This document shows positions 44,555 through 51,850 of a stretch of DNA of 64,000 nt, piece after piece. Origin of the DNA: CAIMUM01 sp034429715 (GTDB lineage: Bacteria; Chloroflexota; Dehalococcoidia; GIF9; UBA5629); contig DAOUFR010000123.1 in the NCBI GenBank assembly GCA_034429715.1, positions 1 through 64,000 on the forward strand, given 5' to 3'. A model generated the notes under the pieces. The model was not told the origin of the DNA and did no database searches. It saw nothing but the letters and a program-made list of their open reading frames with translations. Position 1 is the first letter of the stretch, and every line of letters begins with the position of its first letter. A program made the position numbers and the translations under genes.

Positions 44555-45274
44555 TTAAATCTCGTAGTGTTCTTCGAATTCGCGTTTGATCTTGGATTCC
44601 GCTTGCTTTAAATCGTCTTCCGGCGGGATCAAACCTGCTGCATTCTCCAAACGCTGTATACGCTCATTCAGCTTATCGTTCTCGGCCAGTACCAGACGGA
44701 TGGCCTCGGCCACTGGATCGGGAAGGCGGTTGTGGTCCAGGTCGATGCCATGATCACGCGTTTCTTCCACGATACGGCCCGGCACACCCACCACGGTCGC
44801 TCCGGGCGGTACCGACTTGATTACCACCGATCCTGATCCGATCCTGGCGCCGTCACCAACGGTTATAGCGCCCAGTACGATGGCGCGCGAACCGATGACG
44901 ACATTGTTGCCTATCGTGGGGTGACGCTTCTTTTTATAAAGGGTTGTGCCCCCCAGCACAACGCCCTGGTACATGAGTACGTCATCCCCGATCTCGGACG
45001 TTTCGCCGATCACCACGCCCGCGCCGTGGTCGATAAAAAAACGCCGGCCTATAATAGCCCCCGGATGTATCTCGATCTGGGTGAAAAAGCGGTTGGTCTG
45101 CGAGATAAGGCGTGCCGTGAAGTAGCATCTATGCCTGTAGAAGAAATTGGCGACACGGTGCCACCACAACGCGTGTAAGCCGGGGTAGAGAAAAAATACT
45201 TCCCAGGCGCTGCGTGCCGCCGGATCGCGCTCCATAGCGGCATGTATGTCTTCCCGCATCAACTTGAGGCACAT
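44555..45274 (-). CDS. cysE: Serine O-acetyltransferase
   Basis: A 239-residue left-handed beta-helix acetyltransferase, first step of cysteine synthesis (serine + acetyl-CoA). It has the helical N-terminus MREDIHAAMERDPAARS, the hexapeptide coil, the catalytic region IDHGAGVVIGETSEIGDD and GGTTLYKKKRHPTIG. The C-terminal tail is charged and about 50 residues longer than the active core, with a short coiled coil (LNERIQRLENA). The start may be ATG 45274 or ATG 45259; a TATAAT box ends 8 nt before the first. Confidence 0.93.
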   Translation of the reverse strand: MCLKLMREDIHAAMERDPAARSAWEVFFLYPGLHALWWHRVANFFYRHRCYFTARLISQTNRFFTQIEIHPGAIIGRRFFIDHGAGVVIGETSEIGDDVLMYQGVVLGGTTLYKKKRHPTIGNNVVIGSRAIVLGAITVGDGARIGSGSVVIKSVPPGATVVGVPGRIVEETRDHGIDLDHNRLPDPVAEAIRLVLAENDKLNERIQRLENAAGLIPPEDDLKQAESKIKREFEEHYEI

Positions 45275-45282
45275 GATTTTAT

Positions 45283-45288
45283 ATTATA
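45283..45288 (-). promoter_or_regulatory. -10 box of cysE (near-leaderless)
   Basis: TATAAT on the minus strand ends 8 nt before ATG 45274. A 12-bp palindrome ATTCGTACGAAT (45295-45306) lies just upstream of it and may be a regulator site. Confidence 0.45.
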
Positions 45289-45312
45289 GTACATATTCGT
45301 ACGAATGAGCAG

Positions 45313-45367
45313 AGACTGCAAGTCCGTTACTTCACATATGCTGCATTCGGATCGGCCATTGCAGTCT
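45313..45367. repeat. Inverted repeat upstream of cysE
   Basis: AGACTGCAA (45313-45321) and TTGCAGTCT (45359-45367) pair perfectly across 37 nt. The role is unclear; it could end transcription from tatD's side or structure the cysE leader. Confidence 0.3.
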
Positions 45368-45405
45368 TTTATATTCCCGCAATGACGTAATAAAAATTCT
45401 TCGGT

Positions 45406-46176
45406 CTAAACGGGCAGGCCGAAAAACCGGCAGGCATTGGCCGTGGTGGCGGTTGCCGCTTCTTCTTCAGGAATATCTTTGATTAAAGCCGCCGCTTTGA
45501 GGCTGCGCACGACGTCGGACGGCTGCGAGCGGTAACGCTGCTCCCTGCCGTAATAAACCGGGCAATCTGTCTCCAACAGCAGATTATTGATCGGGACTTC
45601 CCTGATGGCGCGGCGGTGTTCATCGTGGTACTCTGCAGCCGGCGTGGCCGAGATACAATATCCGGCTTCGATCAGCTCGGCCAGCGTGCTGGAGAATCCC
45701 GTGTACCAGTGGAAGACCAGCTTCCTTATCCCGGCGGCTGCGACCTCCTGCAGAGCATCCTTCCAGGCGTAGCGGCTGTGCAGCGAGACCGGCTTATCAT
45801 GGCGCAGGGCCAGCGCCAGCAGCCGCCGCAGCACCTCCTTCTGCATATCCTTGCCCGCCGTTTTAAGCACCCGTTTGTCATAATCCAGGCCGACCTCGCC
45901 CAGCGCGACGGCCCTGTGCAGATTATTAGATATGAAACCGATATTTTGCTCGAGTTGCGCCTCGTCCAGCCTGCCGATGGCCCAGGGATGCAGGCCGAGC
46001 GCAGGGTAAACAAATGCGGGATAACGGGCGGACATCTCAAGGTTCCTGGTATTAGAGCTTAAATCCTGCCCTACGGCGATGATGCCGGCCACACCCGCCA
46101 GCCTGGCTCTCTCGACGGCTGCAGCGAGGTCCTCCATCTCGTCGAGATGGGCGTGCGTATCAATGAGGCCGGTCAC
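45406..46176 (-). CDS. tatD: TatD-family metal-dependent hydrolase
   Basis: A 256-residue amidohydrolase-fold DNase/3'-exonuclease family protein. Metal ligands are in IDTHAHLDEM, GEVGLDY, SLHSR, FHWYTG and LLLETDCP. It overlaps the upstream eIF2B-like gene by 17 nt, which implies co-translation. Members act in DNA repair or tRNA processing; the exact role is not fixed. Confidence 0.9.
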   Translation of the reverse strand: MTGLIDTHAHLDEMEDLAAAVERARLAGVAGIIAVGQDLSSNTRNLEMSARYPAFVYPALGLHPWAIGRLDEAQLEQNIGFISNNLHRAVALGEVGLDYDKRVLKTAGKDMQKEVLRRLLALALRHDKPVSLHSRYAWKDALQEVAAAGIRKLVFHWYTGFSSTLAELIEAGYCISATPAAEYHDEHRRAIREVPINNLLLETDCPVYYGREQRYRSQPSDVVRSLKAAALIKDIPEEEAATATTANACRFFGLPV

Positions 46177-47047
46177 TCATGCTCCCCGTCAGGTCATCGA
46201 AGGTGAATTTATATATCTCCTCCGGCTTCATCATCCCTTTTTCCGTGACCAGCCCCGAGAGCATCTCGAGTGGAACCATGTCGAAGCCGGGCTCGGGCTC
46301 AGGCAGGCCGGCGGTCAGTCCGCGGGCGTCGATCTTACTTGTCTCGCATACGGCATAGAAAGGGCGTTTCTTGCGCAGAGCCGTCTGCGCCAGCTCCAGA
46401 GAGGGCGTCCCGTTTATCAGCCATCCGTGAAGCGAGACACCGTCGGCGCCGCACAGCACCAGGTCCGCTCGCGCTGTCTGCCAGATTATTTGATTATCGG
46501 GCACAATCCTGCCGCTGATGCCCGACTCCTGCAGGCGGCGCAGGGCCGTTTCACCGTAGGATATCTTTTTATAGCGCGACTCGACGGCCAGTACTTTGAA
46601 GTCCTTACCCCCGCGCCGTGCCAGCTCCAGTGCGCTGCAGACGGCCGAGCTGTAGCTGCAGATCATAACGATACTGCGCTTGCCAACCAGCGCAGCCGCG
46701 TTGCGCGCCGCGGCGGCTGTGGATTTTTGCTGACGCTTTATCAGGCGGTCGGCGATGCTGAAGGCTGCTTTTCTAAGCCGTTGGGGCGATCTGGAGGTTG
46801 CAGCGGCTGACTGGAGTTCTTCCTGATAATAGAGAGCATAATTGGCGATGGATACCATGGCCGGGCGCGCGCTGATCAACGCGCCGGCGACGCCGGTGAG
46901 CGATGACAGGAGTTTTTGCGGGCTTTCGGCCGGGTCCAGCGAAGCGGCCTCGCGGATTATCTCGAGTGCCCGCAGGGTGAGCCATCCGGCACCGTGCTCC
47001 CTATCCTTTTTTAGGGAGCTGATACTTTTCCTGATAGCGACGATCAT
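46160..47047 (-). CDS. eIF2B-related protein (sugar-phosphate isomerase-like)
   Basis: A 295-residue member of the eIF2B/MtnA/ribose-1,5-bisphosphate isomerase superfamily. The C-terminal half has VMICSYSSAVCSALELA, VLAVESRYKKISYGE and VLCGADGVSLHGWLINGTPSLELA, which match the phosphate-binding and catalytic core. The N-terminal helical part is shorter than in MtnA. The substrate is not known; regulation or sugar-phosphate isomerisation are possible. It lies between the TGS GTPase and tatD. Confidence 0.78.
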   Translation of the reverse strand: MIVAIRKSISSLKKDREHGAGWLTLRALEIIREAASLDPAESPQKLLSSLTGVAGALISARPAMVSIANYALYYQEELQSAAATSRSPQRLRKAAFSIADRLIKRQQKSTAAAARNAAALVGKRSIVMICSYSSAVCSALELARRGGKDFKVLAVESRYKKISYGETALRRLQESGISGRIVPDNQIIWQTARADLVLCGADGVSLHGWLINGTPSLELAQTALRKKRPFYAVCETSKIDARGLTAGLPEPEPGFDMVPLEMLSGLVTEKGMMKPEEIYKFTFDDLTGSMSDRPH

Positions 47048-47081
47048 TTATATGGAATTATACCTTAAACCCGTCTGAGGC

Positions 47082-48059
47082 CTACACGTGCAGTTCGATG
47101 ATATCGTTGTCGCGCAGCACGTGCTCAGGGCCGACACGTTGTCCGTCGAACTTGCCTGATCCCCAGATCACGGCAAAGCGCAGCGCGGACTTAAAATCCT
47201 TGTGCACAGCCTCGGCTGCGTCTTTGATAGTCGCGCCTGCCGGCAGGATAACAGGATCGGTCAGGTCCACCCTGGCGCCGGGCGACTTGGTATGTACGCG
47301 CATGATCTTGAGGCGCGTAAAGATCTGACGTTTGAGCTCCTCCAGGTTCTGCTTTTCCGCTGCCGATACTCTCACAGCGTCCAGCCACCCACCGAACCTG
47401 GCATTAAGGGCGTTTATCCCTACGTCGTCGATATCCAGGTCTCCCACGTTAGCTACGATAAAGGCGCGCCGCTCCCTCAGGCCGGTACCGCTGTTGTCTA
47501 CATCGGACTTATAAGGTACGACCGAAATCTCCTCCAGCCCCTGCAGCGTTTCTTCGACCTGCCGTACGGGATCGCTGGTGAGGTCCACCACGATGGCCAG
47601 CAGGTCGGCATTGCGCAGCACCGTGTTGGCCCAGACGCGCGACTCCTCCATGTTGATGGCGGGCATGTCCACCAGTTGTATCTGGATGTTCTCGAATGGC
47701 ATCATGCCCACGTTGGGCGACTTTGTAGTGAAGGGATAACCGGCAACCTCGGGCTTTACGCTGGTCAGAGAAGCCAGCAGCAGCGACTTGCCTGTGTTGG
47801 GTGGTCCGATCAGCGCCACCTGTCCCGCCCCCTCCCTGCGCACATTGAAGTTTTTCCGGCTGGTGGCGTATTTTCTCTCGGCCTCTTCGCTGATTTTGGC
47901 GATCTTGCGCCGCAGGTCGGCCTGCAGATGGTCGGTGCCTTTATGCTTGGGCATCACGGCCAGCATGGCCTCCAGCGCCTGGATCTTCTCCTCCGGCGTG
48001 GTTGCGCTCTTGAAGCGTCGCTCCGCTTCAAAATACTGCGGCGTCAGGTTAGCCGGCAT
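47082..48059 (-). CDS. Obg/DRG-like GTPase with TGS domain
   Basis: A 325-residue protein: an N-terminal helical region (1-75), a GTPase core (P-loop GPPNTGKS at 85-92, G3 DMPA), and a C-terminal TGS domain (~245-325, ending DNDIIELHV). The arrangement matches DRG-type GTPases linked to ribosomes. The G4 motif NKxD reads NVGD, so the lysine is lost and nucleotide specificity may be altered. The start is ATG 48059. Confidence 0.88.
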   Translation of the reverse strand: MPANLTPQYFEAERRFKSATTPEEKIQALEAMLAVMPKHKGTDHLQADLRRKIAKISEEAERKYATSRKNFNVRREGAGQVALIGPPNTGKSLLLASLTSVKPEVAGYPFTTKSPNVGMMPFENIQIQLVDMPAINMEESRVWANTVLRNADLLAIVVDLTSDPVRQVEETLQGLEEISVVPYKSDVDNSGTGLRERRAFIVANVGDLDIDDVGINALNARFGGWLDAVRVSAAEKQNLEELKRQIFTRLKIMRVHTKSPGARVDLTDPVILPAGATIKDAAEAVHKDFKSALRFAVIWGSGKFDGQRVGPEHVLRDNDIIELHV

Positions 48060-48109
48060 ACTGCATCCCCCGGGAAGCTATATTGTCTATATTCTAACTC
48101 AAAACACGG

Positions 48110-49261
48110 TCAGAATTCAGGCTTGACGATTAAGGCATAGATCACTGCCAGGACGGCCGCGGCGCCGGCGATGGCGAATCCCGTCGCATATCCTGTGAAT
48201 GCCCCGCTGATGATGGCGCCACAGAGGGTACCCAGCGTCACGGTGGTCTGGACGGTGGCCAGGTTGCCGCCCATGCGCGTGGTGATGAAGAGGTTGGATA
48301 CTATCAGGCTGCGGGTCACCAGCGTCAGGCTGTCGCCCACGGCATGGGTCAGGCGCGTGGCCAGGACATTGCCGAAGTTAGTGGTGAACATCAGCATGAT
48401 ATTGGTCAGGCCTGATACGGCTATACCGACGTAATAAAGGGTGGCCAGCCCTTTCCCCCGCGAGTTGACGCGATCAGCATAGTACCCGCTGACGATCGAA
48501 AGCACGGCCATAACGTTGGCATGGATGAAGTACAGCCAGCCCACTGATTCCTTGTCCATCCGGATGTCCTTGTTGAGGAAGAGGCTGAAGCTGGACTGCT
48601 CTGCCCCGGCGTGCAGGGAGAATGCGAAAACAAGTATGACGAAGACAAGCACCGACTTGCTGGAAAGGTCGGCCCGGTAATCGCTGAGCTTGATTCTGGT
48701 GCCGGGGACGTCCGCCAGAAACAGGCACAGCAGCAACATGGGGACCGTACCTAGCAGCGCGAACAGGAAGATGGCGTTCATATCGAAGTCCGTGTATATG
48801 TAACCACCCAGCAGGGAGCCCAGCCCGTACCCTACCAGTATGCCTGCCGTAAAAAAACCCAGCTTGAGGCCGCGTATGCTGCTGCCCAGTGTCTTGTAGA
48901 AGAGCGCGGGGAGGGCGTTGTTAAAAAGCGCGTTGCCTGCGCCGCCCACTGCCAGCAACAGCATTGTCAGCCAGAAATCCTGCGTCATCATCAGCCCCGC
49001 GATGCTAACGGCGAAGATAAATTGGCTGGCCAGGATCAGCTTTTTGGGCGATATGCGGTCGACGAAAACCCCGAAAGGTATCATCAGGGCCAGTGACACC
49101 AGCGGGAAAACGGCAATCAGTATCCCCACCTGCAGGTGGCTGTAGCCCATGTCCACCCAGTAGATCGTGATATAGGTCAGGATGGCCCACAGTAAAGTCG
49201 ACTGCAGGAAAGCGACCAGACAGGGCGCGGTGTAACGTTTGAAGAAGCTCAGATCATTCAT
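48110..49261 (-). CDS. MFS transporter
   Basis: A 383-residue twelve-helix major facilitator permease. The loop 2-3 signature is IPFGVFVDRISPKKL and its second-half copy is GYYADRVNSRGKG. The substrate is unknown. The minus strand has a TGTTATACT extended -10 box about 19 nt before the ATG, so it probably has its own promoter and a short leader. Resistance-type efflux is possible. Confidence 0.85.
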   Translation of the reverse strand: MNDLSFFKRYTAPCLVAFLQSTLLWAILTYITIYWVDMGYSHLQVGILIAVFPLVSLALMIPFGVFVDRISPKKLILASQFIFAVSIAGLMMTQDFWLTMLLLAVGGAGNALFNNALPALFYKTLGSSIRGLKLGFFTAGILVGYGLGSLLGGYIYTDFDMNAIFLFALLGTVPMLLLCLFLADVPGTRIKLSDYRADLSSKSVLVFVILVFAFSLHAGAEQSSFSLFLNKDIRMDKESVGWLYFIHANVMAVLSIVSGYYADRVNSRGKGLATLYYVGIAVSGLTNIMLMFTTNFGNVLATRLTHAVGDSLTLVTRSLIVSNLFITTRMGGNLATVQTTVTLGTLCGAIISGAFTGYATGFAIAGAAAVLAVIYALIVKPEF

Positions 49262-49558
49262 ATTAAAAATGGGAAAGAGAAGTATAACAGATGCGGAAGC
49301 CAGATGTTAAATAGGGGCAGCGGTTTTTAAAAAAAGTAGCGATGTCTGCAAACGGAATATGACTGCGCCTGTTGATGTGACGCACTTTGTATTATTGACT
49401 AATTGCATTATGTAGTATTTTATTGTAAAGTATACATAGTGGTTTCTGTTAAGGTTATTGCCAGCTTCGGTAGATTAACTCTCGATCTTCCTCTAATATC
49501 TTCTCATGTTGGATGACCGCAACCAAAAGCCATTAAAATTAAATCAGGAGGTCATCAC
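49262..49558. other. Divergent intergenic region between the MFS gene and the zinc-ribbon gene
   Basis: A 297-nt region. The minus strand holds TGTTATACT (49281-49289) for the MFS gene. The plus side is AT-rich at 49385-49440, with TTGACT (49395-49400) and several -10-like hexamers, none at a clearly correct spacing. The last ~120 nt may be a long leader, ending in AGGAGG before ATG 49559. I see no ORF in it. Confidence 0.5.
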
Positions 49559-49855
49559 ATGGGTTTCACCGACAAAACTATCAACTGCGCGGATTGCAAC
49601 AAGGATTTCACCTTCACCGCGACGGAGCAGGAGTTCTACGCATCCAAGGGGTTCGCCAATGAGCCCAAACGCTGCCCCGATTGCAGGCAGGCCAGGAAAT
49701 CAAGCCGCGACGGCGGCAGGTCAGGCTACCAGCGCAAGATGTACCCTGCGCAGTGCGCACAGTGCGGTAAAGAGACCGAGGTCCCCTTCGAGCCGCGACA
49801 GGACAAACCGGTTTACTGCAGCGATTGCTACAGCACCATAAATCCCAGAAGGTAA
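49559..49855 (+). CDS. Double zinc-ribbon protein (zf-trcl type)
   Basis: A 98-residue small protein. The N-terminal ribbon CADC-x27-CPDC fits the probable zinc-ribbon (zf-trcl) domain (DKTINCADCNKDFTFTATEQEF). A second ribbon, CAQC then CSDC, follows in the C-terminal half, and the linker is rich in Arg/Lys. The function is unknown. The ribosome site AGGAGG is ideal. It precedes an RRM gene, so an RNA-related or cold-stress role is possible. Confidence 0.85.
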   Translation: MGFTDKTINCADCNKDFTFTATEQEFYASKGFANEPKRCPDCRQARKSSRDGGRSGYQRKMYPAQCAQCGKETEVPFEPRQDKPVYCSDCYSTINPRR

Positions 49856-49872
49856 TCGCGGCAGGCACTGCA

Positions 49873-49906
49873 GGCGCAGGGGGGAGATTATATCCCCGCG
49901 CCTTTT
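49873..49906 (+). terminator. Hairpin between the zinc-ribbon and RRM genes
   Basis: A stem of GGCGCAGGGG (49873-49882) and CCCCGCGCC (49894-49902), with one bulged base, is followed by TTTT. It may allow partial read-through to the RRM gene, which lies 26 nt further. Confidence 0.65.
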
Positions 49907-49931
49907 AAATTAAGGAGGAAATAATCGTACC

Positions 49932-50291
49932 ATGAATATATACGTGGGAAACCTGGCTTACGAGGTAACCGAGAGCGACATCAGGACTGAGTTCGAAGCC
50001 TTCGGCGAGGTCTCGTCTGTTGCCATCATCAAGGACAACTACAGCGGGCAATCCAAAGGCTTCGGCTTTGTGGAGATGCCCAAATTGCAGGAAGGCCAGG
50101 CGGCCATCGCCGGACTGAACGGCAAGAAGCTCAAGGAACGTGCCATCACCGTCAACGGCGCCCGACCGAGAGGAGAGGGCGGCGGTGGCGGTGGACGCAG
50201 CGGTGGCGGCGGTGGTCGTGGAGGAGGCAAGTCCTCCTTCGGCCAGCGCGGAGGCTACGGCGGCGGCAGAGGCGGCTCGAAAAGGTATTAA
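49932..50291 (+). CDS. Glycine-rich RRM RNA-binding protein
   Basis: A 119-residue protein with one RRM (RNP2 IYVGNL at 3-8, RNP1 KGFGFVEM near 43-50) and a C-terminal Gly/Arg-rich tail (RGGYGGGRGG). It resembles cyanobacterial Rbp and other cold-induced RNA-binding proteins. It likely binds mRNA at low temperature, by family analogy only. AAGGAGG precedes the ATG. Confidence 0.93.
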   Translation: MNIYVGNLAYEVTESDIRTEFEAFGEVSSVAIIKDNYSGQSKGFGFVEMPKLQEGQAAIAGLNGKKLKERAITVNGARPRGEGGGGGGRSGGGGGRGGGKSSFGQRGGYGGGRGGSKRY

Positions 50292-50321
50292 TCACAGATA
50301 TCTAAAACCATAGACTATTAT

Positions 50322-50347
50322 GAAACGGCCCTTAACAGGGCCGTTTC
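50322..50347 (+). terminator. Terminator after the RRM gene
   Basis: A perfect 11-bp stem GAAACGGCCCT / AGGGCCGTTTC with a TAAC loop, 30 nt after the stop. It separates the RRM gene from the strong promoter at 50388. Confidence 0.8.
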
Positions 50348-50387
50348 CATTTCAGCTTGCCTTGCGGCAAATTTGTGACAAAAGTTT

Positions 50388-50416
50388 TTGACAGCCCCCT
50401 ATTGTGTTGTTATAAT
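50388..50416 (+). promoter_or_regulatory. Consensus sigma-70 promoter of the Hdr/Mvh/Met/Glt operon
   Basis: TTGACA (50388-50393), exactly 17 nt, TATAAT (50411-50416), plus the TGn extension (TGT at 50408-50410). Every conserved base of both hexamers is present. The predicted transcript starts near 50423 and the first gene starts at 50456. It faces an operon of at least ten genes. Confidence 0.85.
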
Positions 50417-50455
50417 ACGGCAACAGGCTTCCATAAGCCGTATAGGCAGCATGAA

Positions 50456-50893
50456 ATGTATGTATCAAACAAGGATAGGGTCAAGATCGATCTCTTCTGC
50501 TGTTCGAGCAGCCTGGATCCTGCTGAGCTGTCCAATGGAAATGGCGCACATGGGATCGATCTCAAGGTGATCCCGCTGCCGTGTTCCGGCAAGGCTGACA
50601 TCCTCTACTTTACCAAGTCCTTCGAGACCGGCGCGGATGGAGTGGCCGTGGTCACCTGTAAAAAGGGAGATTGCCGTTACATAGAGGGCAACCTGCGGGC
50701 ACAGAAACGGGTGGAAGCCGTGGACGCCCTGCTGGAGGAGACAGGGCTGGGCCGGGGGCGCATGGTCATGATCCAGCTGGGTGAAGGCGGTGTGGAGCAG
50801 GTCAGAAAGGAATTGGAAGCCTTCCGCGCCAGTATCAAAGCATCGCCGCGCAACGCATACGCCGGCGATGAGCTGGAGCTCGATAAGGAATAA
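50456..50893 (+). CDS. MvhD-like hydrogenase iron-sulfur subunit, diverged copy
   Basis: A 145-residue MvhD/FlpD-family protein, the delta subunit that links HdrA to an electron donor. It keeps the C-terminal pattern ADGVAVVTCKKGDCRYIEGNLRAQKR, with Cys-x4-Cys, and the IPLPCSGKAD motif, but the usual first CxxC (as in the copy at 63440) is replaced by FCCSSS. It therefore lacks part of the [2Fe-2S] ligand set or uses another geometry. ATG 50456 is chosen from family alignment; the frame is open upstream but only over the promoter. It is the first gene of the operon. Confidence 0.88.
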   Translation: MYVSNKDRVKIDLFCCSSSLDPAELSNGNGAHGIDLKVIPLPCSGKADILYFTKSFETGADGVAVVTCKKGDCRYIEGNLRAQKRVEAVDALLEETGLGRGRMVMIQLGEGGVEQVRKELEAFRASIKASPRNAYAGDELELDKE

Positions 50894-50932
50894 CAATAGC
50901 CTATACGATATCTTTTGATTAAGGAAAAGATA

Positions 50933-51835
50933 ATGAGATCTACTAGTCAACTGGTCGCGAAAATCGAGGGTACGGATTTCATACTGACGGCGGAGTATCT
51001 GCCCCGTCCCGGGGCGGACACACGCGTTGTGGAAGAATGCGCCGTTGCGTTGAGGGACGGCCCCGTTGCCGTGAACGTCGCCGACAACCATTACGGCGTG
51101 GTCATGTCCAGCCTTGCCGCATCCATCATCCTGCTCCGTGCCGGTATCGAACCTGTTTATCAGGTCGTGACCAGGGACAGGAACCGCATCGCCCTGCAAT
51201 CCGACCTGCTCGGTGCAGCCTCACTGGGCATCAAGAACGTTCTCTGCCTCAGCGGATACCACCAGGCCCTCATCGGATGCCCCGATTCGACCAACGTCTT
51301 CGACATCGATTCTGTCCAGCTGACCGCTGCCGTAAACGCCATGGTTGAAGAGGGCGTGCTGCTGGATGGGCGCAAGATCGAGGGTGCCTTCGCAATGCTG
51401 GCGGGCGCCGCCGCCAATCCGGCGCTCGGGCCGCTCGATCTCAATGTTATGCGCATCAAAAAGAAGGTCCGGGCCGGGGCCAAATTCCTCCAGACCCAAG
51501 CCGTCTTCGATATCGAAGGCTTCAAGCTGTGGCTCGACGCCCTCAAAGCCGAAGGCATCGCGCAGAAGACCGCTATCCTGGCCGGCGTGCTTCCCCTCAG
51601 CGGCGCGGCCGAAGCAAAGAGGCTTAAAGCCACATTCACAGACTTCAATATACCCGAAGATGTAATCGCGCGCCTGGAATCGGCAGGCGGCGAGGAAGCT
51701 CAGAGGAAAGAGGGATTGGCGATCTGCGCTGAGACGATCGGCAAGCTCAAGGCCCTTCCGGGCCTGCGCGGTATACACATCTTTTCCGGCGGAAACGAAT
51801 CGGCCGTGCCTGCGCTGATATCCATGACCCTTTGA
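50933..51835 (+). CDS. metF: Methylenetetrahydrofolate reductase (MetF)
   Basis: A 300-residue FAD-dependent TIM-barrel enzyme that reduces 5,10-methylene-THF to 5-methyl-THF. Features are the catalytic-Glu region LTAEYLPRPGAD, VNVADNH, YQVVTRDRNRIALQSDLLGAASLGIKNVLCLSG and FLQTQAVFDIEGF. It is the short, NADH-domain-free form found with MetV in acetogens, so it needs a partner for electrons. The start is ATG 50933 behind AAGGA. Neighbours are mvhD-like, Glt and Hdr genes. Confidence 0.93.
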   Translation: MRSTSQLVAKIEGTDFILTAEYLPRPGADTRVVEECAVALRDGPVAVNVADNHYGVVMSSLAASIILLRAGIEPVYQVVTRDRNRIALQSDLLGAASLGIKNVLCLSGYHQALIGCPDSTNVFDIDSVQLTAAVNAMVEEGVLLDGRKIEGAFAMLAGAAANPALGPLDLNVMRIKKKVRAGAKFLQTQAVFDIEGFKLWLDALKAEGIAQKTAILAGVLPLSGAAEAKRLKATFTDFNIPEDVIARLESAGGEEAQRKEGLAICAETIGKLKALPGLRGIHIFSGGNESAVPALISMTL

Positions 51836-51850
51836 GCGGGGAACGAAGAT

